A stretch of DNA of 52,639 bases from Branchiostoma floridae (taxonomy: Eukaryota; Chordata; Leptocardii; Amphioxiformes; Branchiostomatidae): the NCBI RefSeq assembly GCF_000003815.2, contig NC_049997.1, positions 16,089,153 through 16,141,791 on the forward strand, given 5' to 3'. A model generated the notes under the pieces. It saw only the letters and a program-made list of their open reading frames with translations, was not told the origin of the DNA and did not search any database. A program made the translations under genes and the position numbers. How positions within the stretch are numbered: position 1 is the first letter of the stretch; the number at the start of each line of letters is the position of its first letter. Shown piece by piece: positions 43,277 through 52,639 of this stretch.

Positions 43277-46200
43277 GTGGGTAGCATGTGATTTGGTCTT
43301 ACACGCGCTAACTGTGTAGCATTTTAGCGGGTATTCTGTCGTAAATTGGCCGGTTTTGCTTCTAGTTTGACGTTCATCAGGGCTTCAGGCATATTTGTAT
43401 GGATGCGAAGAATCTAGAGTCGTCGATGTGTAACTTTGAAAGAAGAAGGAGATTTTGTACTACACACCCATACACACGTGCACACACCACGCGTACTTGA
43501 ATTGAAATCATTTCGAGTTTTATTTTCCCACCTTTATACTGAAGTTTTACGGGCAATTTCGAAGTGAGTAAATTTGTCGGTTTGTGCCGTAAGAGTTCTT
43601 GAAAAAAAACTACGCCAAGCACGGAAGAGCTCTAGAAAATGATTAAATTCATAGTCCTGAAGTGCATAATCCTTATTCAAATCTGTATCTGTATTTGTAT
43701 TTGTATAGCGGGTATACCACCCTTTGGTGTAAACAAGAAATCTTTTTAAAAAAGCTGTGCCTTGCCGCGTATTTTATGTTATTTTGGTAAGTTAGACTAG
43801 ATTCTACGCTTAAAAATCCCGAGTTCCACATGTCGCCCCCCCCCTCATTATCATAATTTATGTCAGATGAATTATTGGCACATTAAACAGGTTTTGTAAA
43901 ACTTTTTGACCCACAATGAATATGCATTATTTTTTATTACAAACTAAGTTCCTTCTGATGCAATTTGTGATATATATTTATATAAACATGGTGAGTTAAA
44001 GCGTAGATTTATTACGCTGGACCACATACAGTAACATGCGTCTAGAAGAGCGTTTTAATACTCGCCTGGAATGTACCATTGTCTAACTAAGCCATGAATC
44101 TCGGCAAGGAAAGAAGGGCCTTTGGAAGGGGCTTTGGAAGGGCTGGGTTAAAAGGTCCGTCCATTGATCCATGGAAAAAAGCTGGCGTAAAGCCTTGCCT
44201 GGCGGCAAGGCAAAAAACAGCTTCGCAGGGACGCGGTACATCGCATATTTGTAGCATACACTGACAGTTTTTCCTCTGTGATTATGAATGAGGCAATATC
44301 TATAGCTCTCGAATCTTCCACGTAATCTCCTTCTCTTTCTCTCTTGAGATTTGGCATGATTGTGTTCTGTTCAAAGTCCGCCAGAGCATTGTTAGGCAAC
44401 GCGCGTGTAAAGTCATATGGCCGTAAAAGGCGGGTTTGAATGTATGGCCCCGTGACGGCATTCGTGCCACAACGGCACAAGTGAAAATTTAAATTAAAGG
44501 CAGCACAAATTGAATTCTTTGGCAAACCGTGGATGTAACGTACATCATCTAGTAATTTTGAAGTGAGGAAAGTTGTCATTGGGCCCTTGTTTCTTTTACA
44601 CGTGGTCTTGCTAAAAATGCTACGTCAAAAATATGGTACCATGCACCAATGTGTGCCCTCGCCACTTACTCTGGCACGGGTCAACCACGCACACCACAAT
44701 CCCGAAGCACGCTGGCACGCTGTATGACCAATGGATTTAGATAGTGTCCACGGTGTAGCACTTGTGATACGCGTGTAAGAGAAAATCAAATACTTTATCT
44801 GTGGAGAAAATCTGATAAAGAAATCTTTTGCAAATTTGCTTTCGGCAACCTTTGCTCTGAATGAAAGCACACGGAAAGATTTTTGCGCTCTACCCTTGTA
44901 AATGTCTTACGTGAATGTTTAGAGGTTTAAAACGGCGTATACATGTTATCTAGTTATTACGGTTAAGGTAGTCTCATAGCCTTTGTAGGCCGTAGGTGCA
45001 ATGCGTTGTTATTGGAGACGGTATTGGAATTCCACCGCATTCACCACCCCAACCGAAGCTAGGTACGCATTTGTAGACTCAGGTGGCGTAAGGAAAGTCG
45101 TTCCAAAAGGCATGCATGTCAGGGGACTCGAACCCTGGACCTCTGGGCCTGACTAATCAGTTTTCCAATGGACTTTGGTACGCGTATGAGAAGCTTCAAC
45201 AATGACGGATACAAGGTGATGAGGGACTTTTATATACCGCAAAATGAATAGACGTCGTAAAACAAAGCCGCACACGTATTTTACGTCACATTTTACGTCA
45301 GTGTCACTGCTGTTGAAACAGTACTAGTATCTTTCGAATGGTTCACTGAAAATGGCTTATAAACGACCGCAGAACTTCGAAAACATTGGGTGTATCTTTC
45401 AGTTGTATCAGCTGTTTCGAAGGTCATTGTTTTCGGTTGATCGGAAATACCTGTCACTAGCTAGTTTGCCCGGGGATATATCCCAGAAAATACCTCGGTA
45501 TTTGTTTTCTTGTACAAGAAAAGGCATCCGGCGCTTTTTACCAGAAATCCGTCGGATGTCCTGAAATCTAGTATTTCCTCTTCCGGTGCGGAAAAAGGGA
45601 AATCCGGTGAAGAATTCAGCGGAAGAAAACAATTATTCAATCCATCATTTTATGATATTTCCTCTCGGGGACTTTGCTTCAATAATTTACTCTTGGAAAC
45701 TCAATATGTAGGCTTTATAAATTAAGTCCTACGCAGCGAAAAGTCCTTATAAGCTGTTTAACTGCGTTCGCTGTCTCAATAGGCCGTGGGCAATCTCCGA
45801 GAAGATGTGGGGATCCGATAAAATGCTTTTAGGGCTCTCTATGCTCCGTTTTTGTGGTCAAATGGGAGGTGACTATAAAAAGAAAATGCAGACCAAAAAA
45901 GAACCTCGAAAGCTCGCGTAAGACACTGCGCCAAATCTTTCATCTGCTGAAGCACTAAAAAGACTCTCGCATTGGTAGATGCAACACTTTTCAACAGTAT
46001 TTCTTGTACCTTGTCGTTTTCTTTGACAGTCAATATATAGTTTTTCAGTACTACGTGTGATAGAGATGAACTCTGCAATCCAGCACGCAGATTCGAATCT
46101 AGGCCAGATAGCTTGATAAGTCAGAAAACGTAAACACCTTCAAACCGAACTGACGGGCTGTTTATACCACTGAGCTATTTTTAGCATGTAAAAAGACAAC

Positions 46201-49200
46201 GGAGATGCTTCGTTCTATTCTTGGAAACTGGCAACCCGTAGTGTTTGTTTTTACACGTGTTTTTGTGCTTTGCAACGTTGACGGAAAAGCCGGAAAAACA
46301 GATTGTACCAATTTTGATAATCGGAAGGAAAAATCACATCACATGAATGTTTTAACATAAGACTATATAAGCGCTTAGTTATAGAGTTGACACGGATTTT
46401 ATTTCTGTTAACGTTGCTATTTTTTTAAATTACCCGGGTAGTTTTTACGTTTGGATGTGGTAGAATCTTTGTCATGAATCAGGCTGTGACAGAACGAATC
46501 GCCGAAAATGACAGCATTTTTTTTACGTAACACGACAGCCGACACGATTGTACAACTCACATACGACATTCCAAAGAATGCCATCAGATATGCGACAGTC
46601 GTACGACCAAAAGTAATGTCAACGTAACCTCTCAAAGTTTCGAAACTTTCGCGCAAATAGGAACGACACTTTGCACACTGACACACCAATAACATTTATT
46701 CATACCATAACCTTAGAAAAGAGAACTCCCGTTTGCTTCAAAACGAGCTACTAAAACATATAATCTGGCTATGTGGCGCAGCCGATTGACATATTTACAA
46801 AAATCAGCAGCCTAGGGGGTATAAAACCGATTACTTGAGCTTTTCAGAGTTTGACGTCACCGAACACTTACGGAAAGACGGCAGGCTTTGAGTCTAAGTC
46901 TTGGAGAGGGAAAAGGTCTTGAGGCTTCGGAGGGAAAGGGCGATGGAAAGTCTTTTGCTGAAAGTGAAATGGCGGAGGATAAAAGATGGGCTGAAAAGAC
47001 GTACAACGTAATCAGTCACCCGCGTCACTACTTGTGAAATGAATTCATGTTTTAGGTTCGGGTTGCATTGACTTGCTCCCTCGCTATACTTGCAACTGAA
47101 GCCCGACAGTTCCGACTAATCCAAACTTAACTCAAACCAAACCAACTGCAACTCAAACAAGACTTAAACCAATCGAGACTTATCCAAACCAGCCCAAACT
47201 GGATATTTGACCCTCTAGCTATCAACACTGACAGAAATTCCATCCAAGTTTCAGACGAAAAACTCCAGAAATCAGCAAATTTCTCGGTGTGTCTACGCGC
47301 CAAAGAAAAGTGCGATTGTGCCAAATATCTCAGCCTCTGTCTGTAAAAGTCGTTGATTAAGACACGCAACCAGACAACCTGACCCACTTTCTTGCAATTT
47401 TTGTCTTTATTCCAAGTTTTGTCTGGGTTACATAATGTCTGGCGTTGGTACACGAGGGATTCTAGTGCCACATTTTGCGGTCATTGTAGCTTGAAAGTAT
47501 TTGGCAAAATTCCCTCTGGAAACCCTAGGCGGCAAAAAAAGACGACTATAGCTCAATATCTGAAGGCACTACGATGGCGAGCTTTGTCTATCCCTTTACA
47601 GAAAGGTCGCTCTTAGTTTTTACGAGTGATTTTGATCGTGGTCACTGACAGACAGACAGACACACACATACACACATACATACAGACACACACACGCAAA
47701 TACACACACGCACACACACAGACAGACAGACGTACAGACACGCGAGCGCTGACGAAAGCATAACCTTCTTGGCGAAGATATTGAATTAACATAGACCTCC
47801 ACACACGCATAGACCTCCACCTTTTCTTCACCCACACATGTAATTATAACGTTAGTTGCAAATCTAACCTCCCTACTTATTTTGCCACTTCAATCTTTAC
47901 TGTTGAAAATTGAATTTTTTATACTGTCTCTTTATCTATCGCACGTCTGAAAACCACCGTAACGAAGCATTGTTGTTCCCGATAGCTGTGCGCTTGTGTG
48001 GGGGCGTTAGATCTGTATCCACTGCGCGATGATTCCAAGTAAATATTTGAACGATTTTCTCGGTATAATATCAATGTCTAGCCCCGCGGTACATGAAACG
48101 CTTGAATCGGCATCGGGTAAACTGTCATACTATCTTTAATCCCAATATCAATCGGAAAATTAGCAGAGCATTTCACTACCACAGACCTTCGAAGCCTTTG
48201 ACGTATCATTTATTCTTGTACAACGACGTATCCTACTATAGACAATATACAAGTATGTAGAAATGTTATAGAACATTTAAACAGTACATTAGAAAGAAGT
48301 GAAAATCGCCACAAATTTAACTGAGACCTAGGCATAAACCTATTATACTCTGTATTGTGCATTGGTTGAATCTTTTTGTTTTCAGTTATATGTCTTTTTA
48401 GTTGTGGTTATAGACGAGCTAATAGCCTATATAGTTTTGTCTTGTCAAAATGAGCAACTGTGTAATGTTTTCTTAGCTGGTGTGTTACGCCGAAGGGTGG
48501 TTATACCGGCTATATAGATACAGATACAGATATGGATACAGATACAGATGTTCTATTTCAAGAAGTTTTTCAGAAAAAAAATTGCCACCTGAGCTCACGA
48601 TATCTAACGGTTTACCCCCTAACCGTCCTCTGAGTATGATCAATACTGAACTGTCCCCGTTGTTTGTTGTTCTACAGAGTGGGCGCCTTTAACATCACGG
48701 CAGTGACGGATGACTCAGGGCTAGAGGGAGTCAACTACGACAACGTGGAAAGGATCGACTTCTTCGGACTCTACACCGAGACACTCTACTTCCCCGTCCA
48801 CACAAGATTCCTCAAGTACGTCTTACACTACTCCTTGAAGACTTTGCGTTTCTTAAACTGAAAGATATGGGACGTGCTTCCCAAAAATTGCTACTTTTTT
48901 TCTTTATTTTTTTATTCTGAAATAGTAGCGAATGTAACTGTCCAGCGATAATCTTCCTTTTAGCTACGTAAGAAAAGATGAAAGTATGTGCTCCCTAGCG
49001 GCTAGTTTGCAAACTACAGTTACGTGTTTCTTCGAATTTTAGGAAAAGAAGGCATTTTAGCTCATATCATTTTCTTTGTATTCTGTACTCCATAATTTCT
49101 TTTCATCATTCTTCATCTTGTGTTAGAAATTGTTGTTTCTTACTCTGACAGTTCTAAAATATGTTGTTTTACACTTATTTTACAGAAACGCAGGCGAGGT

Positions 49201-49537
49201 CCGGTCATCCTATGACGTCATGAACGGCACCATCGTGGCCAATCAGTCCTTCACGCTACATCCGGGCAAGCGCAACGGGGTCAACGGCACGCTGGTCGTT
49301 GACGTCAGCCGGGTGAGCCTACCCTGGGTCTACTCACACTTCACCGCCTGGAAGGGGGGCGAGGCGCACCGCATGATCCTCGGGGGCATGCGCAGATTCC
49401 TCGAGGGGGAAAACCGTGACGTCATCACCCTCCTGAAGCAGTACGCCGACTTGAGAATACAGTTTAACGAACTCAGACTCCTGTCCAATGACATCACGTC
49501 ATTCTGTGTGCTCCCCATGATCTGTTCGAACTCGTGA
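43083..49537 (+). CDS. SRPBCC (START/Bet v1-like) domain protein with N-terminal anchor, three exons
   Basis: Exons 43083-43276, 48678-48815 and 49186-49537 join in frame to 227 residues plus stop. Residues 13-28 (MTVFSAVLALCSYFFL) form a hydrophobic helix followed by RR. Then come a strand (VEFREEIFIQAP, 33-44), a helix (ESEVFEFLSDVRLLDFVHPY, 45-64), a run of alternating beta-like segments and a long C-terminal helix (GGEAHRMILGGMRRFLE). This order fits the SRPBCC lipid-binding fold. The family call is by pattern, not search. Sequons NIT70, NGT124, NQS130 and NGT144 suggest that the domain lies in the ER lumen or outside the cell. The start has a strong context (AACGATGG). An upstream in-frame ATG (42930) would add 51 residues. 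The ligand is unknown. Confidence 0.7.
43277..48677 (+). other. Intron 1 of the SRPBCC-like gene (5.4 kb)
   Basis: No internal gene is supported. The minus-strand frame at 44148-44579 (143 codons) lacks domains. Dispersed material includes a CTGTATCTGTATTTGTA block (43681-43732) whose inverse lies at 48484-48552. Also present are B-box-like SINE remnants (45118-45150, 46088-46105) and CA-rich repeats with CCTTCTTGGCGAAGATA (47640-47785). Confidence 0.5.
47640..47785 (-). repeat. CA-rich repeat with TTCGCCAAGAAGGTTAT end
   Basis: Interrupted (CA)n and (GACA)n tract followed by AACCTTCTTGGCGAAGATA. This is the opposite orientation of the unit at 29960-30300. Confidence 0.7.
48678..48815 (+). 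CDS. SRPBCC-like gene exon 2
   Basis: Acceptor TTCTACAG, then VGAFNITAVTDDSGLEGVNY, ERIDFFGLYTETLYFPVHTR and FL, donor CTCAA|GTACGT. 138 bp; phases match both neighbours. Its 45 whole codons have no stop, whereas flanking DNA is AT-rich and closed. Confidence 0.75.
49186..49537 (+). CDS. SRPBCC-like gene exon 3 and stop
   Basis: Acceptor ATTTTACAG, then NAGEVRSSYDVMNGTIVANQ, TLHPGKRNGVNGT, VSLPWVYSHFTAWKGGEAHR and GGMRRFLE, ending ICSNS and TGA (49535-49537). It is GC-rich with good codon texture. It carries three of the four sequons and the C-terminal helix. Confidence 0.78.
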
Positions 49538-49950
49538 TGCCATTGGTCCATTTGAAATTTTAAAGAAAATCTAACCAATCAGAGTATTTTTTTGCTGACC
49601 AATCGCTGGAAGACATAAAGTGACGTGAGATAGAGGTAGATATATTTATATGGTCGACATGGCGCTCTTAGCGTCCTCAAGATGCCATACGCACAAATGT
49701 TAGGTGTCAAGAGCATACAAATCTTAAAGAAATGCAGAAGAAAACGTATGGACACCTTAAGGATACTGCTACATGTAGCTCAGAAAAGAAAGTCTGTTCA
49801 AGTTGTACCCAAGATATCGCACAATTCTTGTATATAATAATATTAGAATGGATTCGTGTGAAAAGAGAAGTATATCTTTGTTACAAAGGAAGCATTTAAC
49901 AGAAATGCTCTGGATAAAAGAAACTATGTTATTGTAAATATATTTGTCAG

Positions 49951-49956
49951 AATAAA
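49951..49956 (+). terminator. Polyadenylation signal of the SRPBCC-like gene
   Basis: AATAAA about 415 bp past the stop, followed by a GT-rich stretch (TATTGTGTTG and GTTGTCTGTGTT). This would give a 3'UTR of about 430 bp. Confidence 0.55.
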
Positions 49957-50224
49957 TATGTATTGTGTTGAAAGTCAAGAGTTGTCTGTGTTAATGAAAA
50001 TAGATATAGTGTGCACGTGTACGTGCAGTTCTAGAAGTATAAACAAGACAGACTTCACCCCTTATCTTATATTCAAACATGATGCATTCTTTCTCTTAGA
50101 GTCCGAAATACAGACCTGTCACTTGTAGCAGTACTAAAGATGTATGTCATCTATACATGCATTGATATAAACAGGCTAGGGAATTTAGAACTATAGGCAC
50201 ACGGGCAGGAGACAGACAGACAAG

Positions 50225-50290
50225 CACACACACACACGGACACACAGGTGGCACCCCCCCCCCCCCCCCCCCACACACACACACATACAG
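50225..50290. repeat. CA and poly-C tract
   Basis: (CA)n, a run of about 20 C, then (CA)n again. Long C-runs are prone to length error. Confidence 0.85.
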
Positions 50291-50418
50291 ACAAGCCATC
50301 TTGGCTCAAAGAGTAAGACTTCGATATTTTCGATGTATTTTAGAAGAAAAGTGATCTCTTATAAAGAAAATATCTTCCTACACACAGTTACTAACAAACG
50401 GATTCTCAAACAAGATAG

Positions 50419-50480
50419 TTGGATGGATGAATGGATGAATGGATGGATGGATGGATGGATGGATGGATGGATGGATGGAT
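50419..50480. repeat. (GGAT)n microsatellite
   Basis: About fifteen tetranucleotide units with two GAAT interruptions near the left end. Confidence 0.95.
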
Positions 50481-51344
50481 TACTATCGTATTAAGGTCAA
50501 CTGAGTGGCGCCGAATGACAGCTCACTCCAGACCCTTGCGATTGACATGTAACCCCGCGTATTGTAATTAAGCTCCTCACAATTCAGCCCCTGGCTGCGA
50601 AAAACGTGTAGTCAGCCTACCCAACCTGTTAATGAGTATGAAAAGTATGTAACGTTATGTATGTATTGAGCCTAACCAATAACCAAGAACAAAACAATAA
50701 CAATGCATAAATGTTAGTTAGAGGTCTTTCTGCACTAGGTGGTGGATAGGGTGGCACCCATCTCCCTTTCTTTAGCCCTGGGCCACACATCTTTGCACAA
50801 TCACTACAGCAGGGGGCTTTGTCTATAAGTATATGTAGCGGTGTGTGTTAAACTATCATACCCTTTCCCAAATGCTGTGTGACACACAGAGAAAGCAGCA
50901 TGTACCATTTTAAAGTTTAACTCGGCCGTGGATCGAACTCACGACTAACCGACTACAAGGCGAACACTCTATCTACCCACGTGTGCCTGTAAGATCAATG
51001 GCATTAGCCTAATCAAATTATATATATCACTTTAAGCCAGAGCTAGAAAGCACGTTAGGTCGTTTGTAAGGTTTTACTTCGTGATAAACGAAAACAGCAA
51101 TTCTTTTGTAGTGAAATAATATGACGTTGGTCATTAATAAGCTGCAATTGTATTATACAGTACGTGAACATAGTCCTTTCATATTGTTTATTAATATCTC
51201 TACATACGTTATAGAGATAATTAGGGGCGTGTGGGTATGTTTATCTGATTATCATATTCAGTCAAGTATAAAAGGTGCCAATCATATATAATAATGCACG
51301 TGGCTAGACGATCTACAAATGAAATGCGGCATATATGAAGAACT

Positions 51345-51740
51345 TTATTGCACGATAAATATAACGCAATCAGTTCGCATCAAACGATTAAGTCCTTGAC
51401 TATGCGTATTGTATATGACGTTATAGATCGTTAGGCCACAGCAACTAAGTTTTATGTATGGCATGCTATGCAGAGTGTAAAAATAATGAGATAGCGCGAA
51501 CTTGGAGAACAAGATGGGTAAAAAAGACGGCCAAGTCTTCAAAATAAACACCATAAACGTCGTAACAAGATTTGAAGTGACAAAACATGGCATCACAACT
51601 AACAATTCCTGTATTAAAGAAGTGAACTAGTGTAGTAAAAGTGATACAAGTCTGATACACTGGTATCACTTGCCAAGCTGGCAACTACGTTCATGGCTTC
51701 CATATTGGTGACACTTTTACAACTATACCAACAGGTTTTA
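51345..51740 (-). repeat. Dispersed repeat, copy 2 (partner of 29400-29700)
   Basis: On the minus strand: GTAGTTGCCAGCTTGGCAAG, ATGCCATGTTTTGTCACTTC, ACGACGTTTATGGTGTTTAT and TTTTTTACCCATCTTG. Near 51432, TTAGGCCACAGCAACTAAGT is the inverse of a terminus also present at 34167. Confidence 0.65.
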
Positions 51741-52302
51741 TTTGTGCAATCATATAGTTATGGCTATAGATTACAAGGCTACAACACAACATGTTTGCTT
51801 ATTTTGATCTATCAGAACATCCCCACAGAGGACAAAAATTCTTGTTTTTTCTTTCTTCTAGAATCAGGGGAAAATTGATTAGCGCGCTAATGTCATCCAC
51901 AAAATTTACTTGCTATGTCCTTACATGTGAGCACTATATATGGTACTGAAAAGAAAGCGTGTAGTAATTCGTTACCAAGGCCCAGTGGGAAAAGAGTTTC
52001 TTGTTTCCCTACCGATTCAGCAAAAAATTGGCGACTGTAGCGGGTTTTTTGTAGTCCAACTACATGAGACGTAAATTTTCGATCGTACATCTATATAAGT
52101 GGTACATTTTAAAAATGAAGAAGAAAGACGTCCAATTTTTAAGTTCTGTCAACAGAGTGATGCAAAATGACTTGAATATGAGTAGGAATATCGTTGAGTA
52201 GGAATATGTAATACATGTTATTGTTTCACAGGTACAGTTTATTGAATATGCTTGTTCTTGTACAAACTATCTCTAACTGTATGATTACAATATGCCTAAA
52301 GC

Positions 52303-52639
52303 ATGTGGGACCGCGTGGCACGATCGGGAGCGCGTTGTTCTCAGGCCCGAGAGGTCCCGGGTTCAAATCCGCTTGCCGTGTCACCGATCTTGTGCCCTTG
52401 GGAAAGGCACTTTACACGACTTTCCTCACCTAACTCAGGTGTAAATGAGTACATAGCTTCGGCTAGTGGCAGTGACAGGCCTTTGTTGTGGTGACAGGCC
52501 ATAGGGGCCATGTTCGGGCATGACGCACCCGCCATGACACATGAGTCAGGCGTAGGAGGAACCCCTTACATCCTTGGTCGGAAGTCCTCCTAGGAGACGG
52601 AAACTCCAAAATAACAAACTGCATCTGCTGGGGCCGTCT
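52303..52639 (+). repeat. tRNA-derived SINE, runs off the window
   Basis: GGGACCGCGTGGCACGATCG holds the A-box region and GTCCCGGGTTCAAATCC the B-box (internal pol III promoter). The body GTGTCACCGATCTTGTGCCC continues to GGAAAGGCACTTTACACGAC and then CAGTGACAGGCC repeated twice. It is the best-preserved SINE in the window. Confidence 0.85.

Noticed and set aside
44148-44579. 143-codon minus-strand frame inside intron 1 as a nested gene
   Set aside because: No recognisable domain, and composition like the surrounding intron.
52303-52380. A functional tRNA gene
   Set aside because: A-box and B-box are present, but no full cloverleaf closes, and a SINE body follows. The same holds at 32046 and for the inverse B-boxes at 17490, 21449, 30719, 45120 and 50935.

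Overview
The window is metazoan nuclear DNA. It is AT-rich, intron-rich and crowded with short inverted-repeat transposons, tRNA-headed SINEs, satellites and microsatellites. A lancelet (Branchiostoma) is the best guess. That rests on the CYP17-like P450, the many small TIR elements and the tRNA-derived SINEs, and it is inference rather than a database match. There is no prokaryotic gene organisation. Most open frames are chance frames or lie in repeats.

Two protein-coding loci can be supported. (1) A ten-exon cytochrome P450 of the CYP2 clan (CYP17/CYP1-like) lies on the minus strand at 3500-11716. Every GT-AG junction and phase fits except one. The 3' end of exon 9 runs into a truncated TIR element, which removes the start of the haem-binding motif and the expected splice junction. 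The gene is therefore probably a recent pseudogene, or it depends on cryptic splicing. (2) A three-exon gene on the plus strand (43083-49537) encodes a 227-residue protein. It has an N-terminal hydrophobic anchor and a fold that resembles the SRPBCC (START/Bet v1-like) superfamily. Four N-glycosylation sequons suggest that the domain faces the lumen. A perfect CRE and a perfect 10-bp CLEAR-type E-box lie 130-160 bp upstream of its ATG.

Layout: 1-3499, intergenic; 3500-11716, P450, with TIR elements or tandem repeats in most introns; 11880-43000, about 31 kb without a supportable host gene, made of nested SINEs, several TIR families, LINE 3'-end fragments, a higher-order satellite (35351-36596), minisatellites and microsatellites, plus a 139-bp assembly gap (32399-32537); 43083-49537, the SRPBCC-like gene with a 5.4-kb first intron; 49980-52639, repeats ending in a SINE that runs off the window.

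The two genes show no sign of acting together. The clearest theme is transposon dynamics. One group of small elements leaves 9-bp target duplications (Mutator-like). Two of its members sit at the same point inside copies of one SINE family, and another has damaged the P450. A second family leaves TAA/TTA duplications (PIF/Harbinger-like), and one copy splits a SINE whose intact relative lies elsewhere in the window.
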